This document shows, piece after piece, positions 1 through 6,267 of a stretch of 6,696 nt of DNA. The stretch lies in contig JBMZCV010000226.1 in assembly GCA_049613665.1 (NCBI GenBank), forward strand, positions 1 through 6,696. The letters run 5' to 3'. The position numbers were made by a program, and so were the translations under genes. This DNA comes from JBMZCV01 sp049613665. GTDB taxonomy: Bacteria > Bacteroidota > Bacteroidia > Chitinophagales > UBA2359. Within the stretch, counting starts at the first letter, position 1. Each line of letters begins with the position of its first letter. The notes under the pieces were generated by a model. It saw only the letters and a list, made by a program, of their open reading frames with translations, was not told the origin of the DNA and made no database searches.

Positions 1-332
1 AAAAGACTAATTTTTAAAAGGTCAATCTTTTTGATTTTCTGACGATATTTTTATATATTAAATACAAAATAATATTAAAATGCAATATTTTATTGCAAAT
101 TGTTAATCATCATTAAAACGTCAAATCGGAAATAGCTGTAGTTTATTTAATAAGCACTTGGTACTTATTAAGAAAATATCGCAACTTTTTTTATCTTATA
201 TGGTTTTTATTAAAATGCAGAATGAGAAAAGACGTAAAAATGAAAAACTAGCTATAATCAAAAAAATATCTTCTAAGTAAGGTGTTTTTTAAGTATCAAC
301 AAACTTCTGAACAACACTTAAATAAAATATCC
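1..332. other. Non-coding left flank of the window
   Basis: No convincing gene lies here: the stretch is AT-rich and broken by stops on both strands. It holds a probable diverged copy of the dispersed repeat (about 59-167, minus strand) and a short inverted repeat, TGCAAT / ATTGCA with a 5-base loop, near 81-97. The promoter of the lipoprotein gene that starts at 333 should lie in the right part, but I find no clear TAnnTTTG element. The frame of that gene stays open upstream to a GTG at 282, which I do not take as the start. Confidence 0.6.
59..167 (-). repeat. Diverged copy D of the dispersed ~104-bp repeat
   Basis: Read on the minus strand from about 167 downwards, the first 26 or so bases (TAAGTACCAAGTGCTTATTA, then AATAAAC) align well with the start of copies B and C. 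The next 20 bases fit only loosely (a CTATT is shared with B), and the far end near 59 keeps only a degenerate match to the expected terminus. The starting hairpin AAGTAC-CAA-GTGCTT is intact, with one T-G wobble. The first ~45 bases are supported; the rest is inferred from the length of the other copies. Confidence 0.45.
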
Positions 333-857
333 ATGAAAAAAATATCATTTTTGCTTACCATTCTTTTCTGTATCATTATTTCTTGCGGAAACCCTAACCC
401 TAATGTGAACAAAGCAGGCAATGATGAACTAAAATCATTGGAACTTGACCACAATATCAATAAAAATGAAATGGTTTATAAAGACATCGTATATGTGCCG
501 ATTTATTCAGATATTTATATAGATGTAGCTAACCAAAAAAGCCTATTAGCGGCGACATTAAGTATCCGAAATACTAGCTTTAAAGATTCCTTGTTTGTTT
601 CTAAAATTGATTATTTTGATAGTGCAGGCAGTTTAGTCAGAAGCTATATCACAAAGCCAATAGGCATTGCTCCAATGGGTACGGTGAACTATGTAATCGA
701 AAAAAATGATGATACAGGTGGTTCTGGTGCCAATTTTATTGTAGCACTTAATGCAAAAAGTAAGAATGTAAGGCCTTTGATTCAAGCTATTATGATAGGC
801 GAACATGCCAATAAAGGTTTTTCGTTTTCGACAGATGGCTATTCGTTGATAAAATAA
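333..857 (+). CDS. DUF3124 family lipoprotein
   Basis: A predicted lipoprotein of 174 residues. The ATG at 333 is chosen because it begins a textbook type II signal peptide (MKK, hydrophobic residues 5-16, lipobox IISC with the lipidated Cys at 18). The longer frame from a GTG at 282 would put 17 polar residues in front of it. The mature part matches my memory of DUF3124: YVPIYS at 54-59, ATLSIRNT at 74-81, IDYFDSAGSLVRSY at 92-105, GGSGANF at 129-135 and IQAIMIG at 150-156. The function of this family is unknown; the pattern suggests a compact beta-rich domain. It probably sits in the cell envelope; which membrane and face is not decided. It stands alone, with repeat copy A 12 bases after the stop and an intrinsic terminator at 974-1018, so it looks monocistronic. 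The family call is fairly sure, the role unknown. Confidence 0.88.
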   Translation: MKKISFLLTILFCIIISCGNPNPNVNKAGNDELKSLELDHNINKNEMVYKDIVYVPIYSDIYIDVANQKSLLAATLSIRNTSFKDSLFVSKIDYFDSAGSLVRSYITKPIGIAPMGTVNYVIEKNDDTGGSGANFIVALNAKSKNVRPLIQAIMIGEHANKGFSFSTDGYSLIK

Positions 858-869
858 ATAGTTGTTGCG

Positions 870-975
870 AAGTATCAAGTACTATTAAGTAAAGCATTTG
901 TTTAGTGGCTAACGCATTGACAATGAAAGCGTTTTCTTGTTCTAAAATGCTCAAAAACTGCTGAACGACTACTTA
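870..975 (+). repeat. Copy A of the dispersed ~104-bp repeat
   Basis: The copy begins AAGTATCAAGTACTATTAAG and ends CGACTACTTA, the same ends as copies B and C, with a length of 106. It shares the exact 13-mer GCTAACGCATTGA (908-920) with copy B (6322-6334, opposite strand). The starting hairpin is AAGTAT-CAA-GTACTA. Its core can also fold through AACGC / GCGTT (911-915 with the GCGTT near 929). It starts 12 bases after the stop of the DUF3124 gene, and its last two bases (974-975) are the first of the terminator stem, so it is probably transcribed as that gene's 3' untranslated region. Confidence 0.7.
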
Positions 976-1018
976 AAAGAGGTAACAGTCACTTTAAAAG
1001 TATCTGTTACCTCTTTTA
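974..1018 (+). terminator. Intrinsic terminator of the DUF3124 gene
   Basis: The arms 974-988 and 1004-1018 pair perfectly over 15 bp (core AGAGGTAACAG / CTGTTACCTCT). The 15-base loop can form a further small stem (ACTT / AAGT). The right arm runs into a T-rich tract (ctcttttatttttt), as expected for a plus-strand rho-independent terminator 116 bases after the stop at 857. On the minus strand only four T's follow, so it would serve the minus gene ending at 1110 less well. Confidence 0.8.
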
Positions 1019-1109
1019 TTTTTTGCAGAAATAATCACTAATATCTATTTATATTGATAATCAGTGTATTATATTGTTTTTGAATACCGAAAAACATCTG
1101 ACCAATTAT

Positions 1110-2552
1110 TTAATATCTATTTTTCTTTCTAAACTTAGGACAACCTTTTACTAAACTAGGTTTTGACTTCAAAATTGGCACTTTTAAGGCTGCATATAAG
1201 TCTAGCTCATTGACAGAATCAGCAAATAAATGGCTGACAATATTTTTTGAGCCAAAAATAAATGGGCCTAAACGCATAAACATACCAATACGAGTGCTTT
1301 CCAAATCGTTCATAATCGTGACAGGCATACCTGCTGCTACCGAAAGTGTATAAACACCAGGTGTGATAGTATAAGTATTGAAAGCAGTAATGCGTTTCGT
1401 ATCTGGGTTGGTATTCAAGGCATGATAAGTCGCTACATTGATGTATATATTTTGATAGCCACCACCTTCAAAAACACCACTTTCCCACAAATAGGCTGTA
1501 AATTGCAAACTCAATGCTGTTGGTAAAGCAACATCATAGTCTGGCTGCGTATTGCTAAATTCGGCTTCTGTTTCTAGCATACTATCAAAACCATTTAAAC
1601 CATTATAATTTGATATTCCTAATTCCCAATTGCTAGCATTAGCTGCCTCAAAATTGCCATAATTTGCTTCTTCTAACTCTAAGCTGCTATTAGTCAAAGC
1701 AAAATCGCCTGATTCGTCTGTTTTTGCAAAACGCAATTTGCCTATATCTAAAACAGAAACGCCAAAAACAATACGGTTTCCATAAGAATACTTAAAGCCC
1801 AAATCAAAACCGATTGAGCTAGATTCCAAATTAAACTTGTAAGGGTCTAAGTTGGCACTATGAGCATATTCAAAGTTACCTTTCGTAATGTTTAGCGTGC
1901 TATCTTGCACTTCATAAGTTACCAAATCAGACGATAGATAAGCTGAACTCAAACCACCCAAATATTTTACTCTTGCACCAAATTTTAGACGTTGGTTTTC
2001 TCCAATCAATAAAACACGTCCATAAGTCAAGCCAACTTCCATCCAACTCAGCATACGCATATCTACGCCGCTTGTATATTGTTGTCCAAGATAGTCTTCA
2101 TTCTGAAAATCGGAATAATACAATTGGCTAACTTCTGGCGATAAGCCTTTGAGCTGAAAAGAACTACGATGTTGTATCGTAAGTGCTACTGCTGAGTTGA
2201 AATCAATATCGTACATCACAGAAGGCAACTGTACACGAGTGTTGGTATAAATATTTGTGAGACCATTTGCACCATCCATGATGCTTGATTTTTCGGGGTC
2301 TAACGACCAAGAATAAAAAGCTTTTGGGTCAAATTGTGCAAAATTGTTGTGTGCAAAAATGCTTGCACCTACTGCCGTAATGTCGAATTTGTAAACTGTG
2401 CCTGCGATACTTGCAGGTTGCAAATCAATGGAATTGACACCAGCGTAGGGGGTAGTATTGAAGCCTATAAAATCTTGTGCCGAGAGCGAGAGGCTACTCA
2501 ACGACAAGAACAGTAAGACAACAACAGAAAGGTAGCTTTTAAAATACTTCAT
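1110..2552 (-). CDS. DUF5723-like outer-membrane beta-barrel protein
   Basis: A 480-residue exported protein. The ATG at 2552 gives a classic type I signal peptide (MKYFKSYL, hydrophobic residues 8-18, then a Ser/Leu-rich end and SAQ at 24-26, cleavage near 25-26). A TTG two codons upstream (2558) is in frame but not needed. The mature part has no transmembrane helix and shows alternating strands with many aromatic residues, typical of an outer-membrane barrel. The N-terminal pattern (GFNTTPYAGVNSIDLQPASIA), the repeated LGFKYSYG-type strands and the late block RLGPFIFGS...LYAALKVPI near 425-460 resemble DUF5723, a Bacteroidota family of unknown function. The last 20 residues are basic (KGCPKFRKKNRY). 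A PorP/SprF-like or FadL-like barrel is the alternative. Repeat copy C lies 29 bases upstream. The same-strand barrel gene upstream is 196 bases away, so an operon is possible but not shown. Confidence 0.85.
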   Translation of the reverse strand: MKYFKSYLSVVVLLFLSLSSLSLSAQDFIGFNTTPYAGVNSIDLQPASIAGTVYKFDITAVGASIFAHNNFAQFDPKAFYSWSLDPEKSSIMDGANGLTNIYTNTRVQLPSVMYDIDFNSAVALTIQHRSSFQLKGLSPEVSQLYYSDFQNEDYLGQQYTSGVDMRMLSWMEVGLTYGRVLLIGENQRLKFGARVKYLGGLSSAYLSSDLVTYEVQDSTLNITKGNFEYAHSANLDPYKFNLESSSIGFDLGFKYSYGNRIVFGVSVLDIGKLRFAKTDESGDFALTNSSLELEEANYGNFEAANASNWELGISNYNGLNGFDSMLETEAEFSNTQPDYDVALPTALSLQFTAYLWESGVFEGGGYQNIYINVATYHALNTNPDTKRITAFNTYTITPGVYTLSVAAGMPVTIMNDLESTRIGMFMRLGPFIFGSKNIVSHLFADSVNELDLYAALKVPILKSKPSLVKGCPKFRKKNRY

Positions 2553-2581
2553 ACTCAAATAAGTTTAATTTTTAGAAGATG

Positions 2582-2684
2582 TAAGTGCCAAGCACTATTT
2601 AATAATTAGGTGATTTTTGCCAACGCCTTAAATTTCAGCATATTAGCTTCCACAATTTGTAGCATAAATCTATCCGACTACTTA
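2582..2684 (+). repeat. Copy C of the dispersed ~104-bp repeat
   Basis: The ends are TAAGTGCC (2582) and CGACTACTTA (ending 2684), a length of 103, nearly the same as copies A and B. By eye about two thirds of positions match copy B, with one small gap and many A/G or C/T differences. The best blocks are the first 24 bases (20 identical), TTCAGC..TTAGCT in the middle and the last 12 bases. The starting hairpin AGTGC-CAA-GCACT is perfect. Just after the copy, ACTTATT / AATAAGT (2680-2698, loop 5) forms a further hairpin overlapping the end. The copy lies between two minus-strand genes and is antisense to them as oriented here. Confidence 0.72.
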
Positions 2685-2733
2685 TTGCTTGAATAAGTCA
2701 AGCCGCAATAATCAGATTACATCAAAAAGTGTG

Positions 2734-2741
2734 CAAATTTA
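2734..2741 (-). promoter_or_regulatory. Possible -7 element for the DUF5723-like gene
   Basis: On the minus strand these bases read TAAATTTG, a full match to the Bacteroidota -7 consensus TAnnTTTG. A TTTG that could be the -33 element lies at 2767-2770, but the 25-base gap is longer than usual. If used, the transcript would carry a leader of about 170 bases containing the complement of repeat copy C. The motif is short and may be chance. Confidence 0.3.
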
Positions 2742-2748
2742 CACAAAA

Positions 2749-3225
2749 CTATTGAAAAGTATATCGCAAAGTAAAACCACCACCCGACAACAAGAAGTTT
2801 TCTCGGCCTTTTGCCAAAGAAGCCAAGTCGAGTCCTGGCTTTGCATCAAACGAAAAAGCAATAGGAGACTGAGCCAAAGCAAATTCAAGGCCAATTATCA
2901 CATCTAAGCCAACATTTACATCACTTTCGATACTACCAACATGACCGCCACCGCCATAAAAAACGTGTAGTTCATCAACCATAACCTGAGTTTCTTTCAT
3001 CAAAATAACGGTTACATCAAAGCCTCCATTGGTTCGGTTGATGCCTCTAGGCAAATAAACGCCAGCCATAATTTCGTAAGCTGTATTTTGGTTTGTAAAT
3101 TGTTTGTAAGTCAAACCAGCAGGAAAACCCAAACGAACACCAATAGCACGCTCGTAGTTTTGAGCTACGCAAAAAGTAGTAGATAAGCAAAAAGCCAATA
3201 TTAAGGTGGATATTTTTTTTAACAT
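2749..3225 (-). CDS. Small outer-membrane beta-barrel protein
   Basis: A 158-residue protein starting at the only sensible ATG (3225). Residues 1-22 form a signal peptide (MLKK, hydrophobic core, CVAQ; cleavage near 20-22). The mature part is short and rich in glycine and beta strands: GVRLGFPAGLTYKQF at 29-43, AYEIMAGVY at 49-57, YGGGGHVGSIE at 90-100, VGLDVIIGLEFAL at 105-117, PIAFSFDAKPGLDL at 121-134 and a last strand GGGFTLRYTFQ ending at the stop. This order (a GxRLGxPxGLTYK strand, then YGGGGH, then a GLD..IGLE strand, then SFDxKP) matches small Bacteroidota outer-membrane proteins usually annotated only as hypothetical. The predicted place is the outer membrane; the ligand or role is unknown. 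The penultimate Phe fits a barrel C-terminus, with an unusual extra Gln. It is divergent from pheS across 474 bases and upstream of the DUF5723-like gene on the same strand. Confidence 0.83.
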   Translation of the reverse strand: MLKKISTLILAFCLSTTFCVAQNYERAIGVRLGFPAGLTYKQFTNQNTAYEIMAGVYLPRGINRTNGGFDVTVILMKETQVMVDELHVFYGGGGHVGSIESDVNVGLDVIIGLEFALAQSPIAFSFDAKPGLDLASLAKGRENFLLSGGGFTLRYTFQ

Positions 3226-3699
3226 AAGAAGTTGATTATTTAAATGATAGTAAAAAAAATAACTTGATGTTTTGAGACCAACTCAACCATAAAGCACTTA
3301 TTTTTTTGAACCTTACTAAATGTGAAAGTTTTAGAGGGCAAGCTAATCATTTTTTTTAATATATCGTTGTAATGTTATGGATATGATTCTTTTTTTATTG
3401 ATATTTTGACAACTAAAAGCTGCTTTCTAATCCAAAATTAGCAAATTTGAGTACAATTGCTTACTTTTGCTAAAGCGACTGTTTAAATTTTTTTGTAACT
3501 ATTTAGATAAACTTTTGAGATAAAAAGTCAGGCTATTTATTTTTAAACAAAGTTGTTTTTGAGCTTAATAGCAAAAATATTTTTAAGCGAAAAAAGCTGT
3601 AATAACAATAGATACTTTTTTTTAAAAAATAAAATTTAGTGCTTCAAAACTTAAACAATCTCTAATTTGAACTCCAACATTAAAAAAGATAAGCAAGAC
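3226..3699. promoter_or_regulatory. Divergent intergenic region between the small barrel gene and pheS
   Basis: These 474 bases hold no gene and are very AT-rich with long T and A runs. They must contain the promoters of both neighbours. For pheS the best -7 candidate is at 3462-3469. For the minus gene the best is only an imperfect TATGGTTG near 3285. A short inverted repeat TTGAG-ACCAA-CTCAA (3272-3286) and a weak GCTTA / TAAGC pair (3563-3588) are visible. I see no leader peptide rich in Phe, no T-box and no tRNA. Confidence 0.5.
3438..3469 (+). promoter_or_regulatory. Possible pheS promoter
   Basis: TACTTTTG at 3462-3469 matches the Bacteroidota -7 consensus TAnnTTTG exactly. Twenty bases upstream is TTAG (3438-3441), an imperfect -33 element; a better TTTG at 3446-3449 is too close. 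Transcription from here would leave a leader of about 220 bases before the pheS start at 3700. Only the motif is seen; use in the cell is inference. Confidence 0.35.
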
Positions 3700-4746
3700 A
3701 TGAGTATGGAAACAAATTTGTTCGACTATGCCAACGAATTGTTGCAAGAAATAGAAAGTTTTACGACCGATAACAAAGAAACACTCGAACAGTTTAGAAT
3801 AAAACACTTAGGCTCAAAAGGCACACTAAAAGAGTTGATGAAAGGTTTTAGAGATATTCCTAAAGCAGAGAAAAAAGCTTTTGGGCAGTTGGCAAACAAA
3901 GTGAAACAAACGGCAGAGCAAAAGTTTTCGGAACTAAAAGAAAGCTTAGAGACTGAGGAAGAAAAAATAACCGTGCCAGACTTGATGCGTCCTGCCGAGT
4001 TGCAAAATATCGGAAGTCGCCATCCTATCGCTATTGTGAAAGCTCAAATGTGCGAAATTTTTGAACGTATAGGCTTCGTAACCGTTGATGGCCCTGAAGT
4101 AGAAGACGATTGGCACAACTTTACGGCTTTGAATACGCCCGAAAATCATCCTGCTCGTGATATGCAAGATACTTTCTATGTCGAAAAACGAGAAAATTTG
4201 CCAGATATGCTGCTACGAACTCACACTTCGTCGGCACAATCTCGCATTATGAAAACGCAAGAACCACCCATTCGCATTATCGTTCCAGGGCGTGTATATC
4301 GCAACGAAACCATTTCGGCACGAGCTCACTGTCAGTTTCATCAAATCGAAGGTTTATATATAGACGAAGGGGTTTCTTTTGCCGATTTGAAACAAACATT
4401 GCTTTATTTTGCACAAGAAATGTTTGGCAAAAATACAAAAATTCGTTTGCGTCCATCTTATTTTCCATTTACAGAGCCATCTGCCGAAATGGATATTTCC
4501 TGTTTTATTTGCAATGCCAAAGGCTGTTCGGTGTGTAAATATACAGGCTGGGTAGAAATTTTGGGTTGTGGTATGGTTGATCCTGCTGTTTTGGAAAATT
4601 GCGGTATTGATAGCGAAAAATATACAGGTTTTGCTTTTGGTATGGGCATAGAACGCTCGGCAATGTTGCGGTACAAAATTAATGATATTCGATTGATGTT
4701 TGAAAACGATGTACGTTTTCTAAAACAATTTTCGGCTACACACTAG
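3700..4746 (+). CDS. pheS: Phenylalanine-tRNA ligase alpha subunit
   Basis: The catalytic subunit of the cytoplasmic alpha2-beta2 enzyme that charges tRNA-Phe with phenylalanine using ATP. It has 348 residues, the usual length. The ATG at 3700 is preferred (another lies at 3706); a TTG at 3667 would add 11 polar residues. Residues 1-90 form the N-terminal tRNA-binding coiled coil (LGSKGTLKELMK, IPKAEKKAFGQ). The class II core follows: motif 1 region GFVTVDGPEVEDDWHNF near 125-141, HTSSAQ at 175-180, motif 2 PGRVYRNE at 196-203, FHQIEG at 213-218, the Phe pocket FPFTEPSAE at 255-263, a Cys4 cluster (268, 271, 276, 279) followed by TGWVEILG, and motif 3 GMGIER at 314-319. All key motifs are present, including the Ala of GFAFGMG that shapes the Phe pocket. 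pheT is not adjacent, as is common in Bacteroidota; a strong terminator follows, so the gene is monocistronic on its 3' side. Confidence 0.98.
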   Translation: MSMETNLFDYANELLQEIESFTTDNKETLEQFRIKHLGSKGTLKELMKGFRDIPKAEKKAFGQLANKVKQTAEQKFSELKESLETEEEKITVPDLMRPAELQNIGSRHPIAIVKAQMCEIFERIGFVTVDGPEVEDDWHNFTALNTPENHPARDMQDTFYVEKRENLPDMLLRTHTSSAQSRIMKTQEPPIRIIVPGRVYRNETISARAHCQFHQIEGLYIDEGVSFADLKQTLLYFAQEMFGKNTKIRLRPSYFPFTEPSAEMDISCFICNAKGCSVCKYTGWVEILGCGMVDPAVLENCGIDSEKYTGFAFGMGIERSAMLRYKINDIRLMFENDVRFLKQFSATH

Positions 4747-4768
4747 CTTTTTTTGTAGAAAAAAAATT

Positions 4769-4806
4769 AAAATGCCTTTGTTGAAACAACTCAACAAAGG
4801 CATTTT
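4769..4806. terminator. Bidirectional terminator between pheS and the DUF3298 lipoprotein gene
   Basis: The arms 4769-4784 and 4791-4806 pair perfectly over 16 bp (core ATGCCTTTGTTGA / TCAACAAAGGCAT) around a 6-base loop (AACAAC). The plus strand ends in ATTTTCTTTT; the minus strand ends in ATTTTAATTTTTTTTC. It therefore can stop both pheS (stop at 4746) and the minus gene (stop at 4853), which converge here. Confidence 0.9.
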
Positions 4807-4852
4807 CTTTTGAACTGAAAAATAGTATGTTTCACTTGTCAAAAGGTGCCTT

Positions 4853-6061
4853 TTATTTCATCATTTTTCCTAACAAGCCATCTTTTTTTATAATATGTTT
4901 AATATCTTTAAAAGCAATAGGCAGAGTAATAGTGCCAAAAGCATAAGGAGCAATTTCGTAAGGGTCGTATATAAAAGTGATACTTTCGAGCGTGAGATAA
5001 AAATTTTCGTTGAGTTTTAGCTCTGTTTCAAAAAGAAAATCTGTAAGCGGAGCATTAGGAGGAATATCTTGCTGCATACGCAATTCTTTTTCAGCCAACT
5101 TTTCCAACACAACTTTATAATTGTCTTCAAAAATATCGGTAAGTTGTATTACTTTTCCATTATTTAAATCGAAATTAAAATTTTTGCTCATGTAATTTGG
5201 GTGAGCTCCGCCCATGTAATAGTATTTATTGAGAGCAAAACTCAAAATATGATGTTCATTATTATGAATTTCCCAATCAATTTCATTTGACCACATTTGC
5301 CCATATTGCTCACCATATTCCGTAAAAGAATTGAAAAAAGCAGCGGTAGCTTCTTCTATTGAGTTAGCTGCCGTTTCATCTGGATTAGAAGCCAAATCGT
5401 TTAGCATTTCCAACAAATATTTGTTAATCGTGGCATTCATCGTATTAGCAAGCTCTTCATTTCCCGCTTTTTTAATTCTTGGAAAGTTGAGTTTCATCGA
5501 AGCACAAGCTTCTTGCTCATCGCAATCTAGTTCTTTTTCAAAATTTATGACATGTAGCGGAACACTTCCTACGGCATATTTTTCTTCTAAAAATAGTTTC
5601 GAGTTGTCGCCTGTTTTCTTGCTGTTCCAAGTACCTTCTAGCCGAGCCGTATTCACAAATTTGCTTTCAAACATGCCTGCCAAAACAATATTATTGGCAG
5701 TATTCTGATTATAAGCAGCTATTTTTACTTCTGCTTTTCTATTAATCGTACTTTCTGCATTAGAAAAAATATTTTTTTCTTTTTTATAAAAAAAATTGCC
5801 ACTCAATAAAGTATCTATACGAATAAGGTGCATGATAATAGGGTCAGATGCAATATTGCCTTCCAAACGTTTATAAAACTGCTGAGGCAAATTTTGTACA
5901 GGTTCGACTGCAACAGTTGTTGTAGGTTTTTCAGCGTCAATATTTGTTTCAATACTATTTTCGCTATTTTTATCTGTTTGTTTTGCAGGATCTTGACAAG
6001 CAATAAGACTCAAAAGTAGAAAAATTAGGTAATAACATTTTACATTAATAAGTTTTTTCAT
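4853..6061 (-). CDS. Lipoprotein with RsiV-like DUF3298 C-terminal domain
   Basis: A 402-residue predicted lipoprotein from the ATG at 6061: a signal peptide with lipobox LIAC (Cys 22), then a low-complexity Asn/Thr/Glu linker to about 57. Residues 60-165 look like a beta-rich module (QFYKRLEGNIASDPIIMHL, LSGNFFYKK, then GMFE and LEGTWNSKK), as found N-terminal to such domains in other Bacteroidota lipoproteins. Residues 165-270 resemble the DUF4163 (PdaC/RsiV) half, with a possible disulphide pair Cys180 and Cys186. Residues 280-390 fit DUF3298: MGGAHPNY at 283-290, FDLNNGKVIQLTDIF at 297-311, and the closing FYLTLESITFIYDPYEIAPYAFGTITLPI at 354-382. In Bacillus, RsiV binds lysozyme through these folds, but this protein has no anti-sigma part or transmembrane helix. 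Its own role is unknown; envelope attachment is likely. It appears to be a single gene, with the shared terminator at 4769-4806. Confidence 0.87.
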   Translation of the reverse strand: MKKLINVKCYYLIFLLLSLIACQDPAKQTDKNSENSIETNIDAEKPTTTVAVEPVQNLPQQFYKRLEGNIASDPIIMHLIRIDTLLSGNFFYKKEKNIFSNAESTINRKAEVKIAAYNQNTANNIVLAGMFESKFVNTARLEGTWNSKKTGDNSKLFLEEKYAVGSVPLHVINFEKELDCDEQEACASMKLNFPRIKKAGNEELANTMNATINKYLLEMLNDLASNPDETAANSIEEATAAFFNSFTEYGEQYGQMWSNEIDWEIHNNEHHILSFALNKYYYMGGAHPNYMSKNFNFDLNNGKVIQLTDIFEDNYKVVLEKLAEKELRMQQDIPPNAPLTDFLFETELKLNENFYLTLESITFIYDPYEIAPYAFGTITLPIAFKDIKHIIKKDGLLGKMMK

Positions 6062-6066
6062 AGTTC

Positions 6067-6093
6067 GTATCTTTTTGTTTCAATCAAAGATAC
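6067..6093 (-). promoter_or_regulatory. -7 element inside an inverted repeat before the DUF3298 lipoprotein gene
   Basis: The minus strand reads TATCTTTG at 6092-6085, an exact TAnnTTTG match. It overlaps one arm of a perfect 8-bp inverted repeat, GTATCTTT (6067-6074) and AAAGATAC (6086-6093), with an 11-base spacer. A start near 6078 would leave a leader of about 17 bases before the ATG at 6061. The symmetry could be an operator or chance in AT-rich DNA. No good -33 element is visible at the usual distance. Confidence 0.38.
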
Positions 6094-6205
6094 AAATTCA
6101 ATGTTTTTATGAGCCTATAAATGCTTTTTTTTTCTAGGAAAAGATTTTTTTTTAATGCGGTATAAGTGTTTCTCAAAAAATAATCGTTTTATTCACTACT
6201 TCAAT

Positions 6206-6267
6206 AAGTGCCGAGCAGCAATTAATATAGCCTGTTTGATTTGCTGATGTACTGAAAATGAATGTGT
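6206..6267 (+). repeat. Partial copy E of the dispersed repeat, next to copy B
   Basis: The first 22 bases (AAGTGCCGAGCAGCAATTAATA) match copy C at 18 positions, and TGATTT follows in both. Further on the match is weak and stops where the end of copy B begins at 6268, so only a first half seems to be present. It points toward copy B, which lies on the other strand. The likeness is short and could be partly chance. Confidence 0.35.

Noticed and set aside
282..332. GTG at 282 as the start of the DUF3124 gene
   Set aside because: It would place 17 polar residues before a clear lipoprotein signal peptide that begins at the ATG at 333.
389..402. Telomere-like CCCTAACCCTAA
   Set aside because: It lies within the DUF3124 gene and simply encodes the NPNPN linker after the lipid-bearing Cys.
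633..878. An 81-codon open frame on the minus strand
   Set aside because: It is antisense to the conserved part of the DUF3124 gene and runs into repeat copy A.
2553..2558. TTG at 2558 as the start of the DUF5723-like gene
   Set aside because: The ATG two codons later begins a normal signal peptide.
2689..2907. A 72-codon open frame on the plus strand
   Set aside because: It is mostly antisense to the small barrel gene, starts inside the post-repeat hairpin and looks like no known protein.
3667..3699. TTG at 3667 as the pheS start
   Set aside because: It adds 11 polar residues with no counterpart I know of in PheS; the ATG at 3700 (or 3706) gives the usual length.
4501..4537. A four-Cys cluster in PheS as an unusual inserted metal site
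   Set aside because: The same C..C....C..C arrangement before TGW is common in bacterial PheS proteins.
5331..5708. A 125-codon open frame on the plus strand inside the DUF3298 lipoprotein gene
   Set aside because: It lies wholly antisense to a well-supported gene, shows low-complexity Ser/Ala composition and has no recognisable domain.
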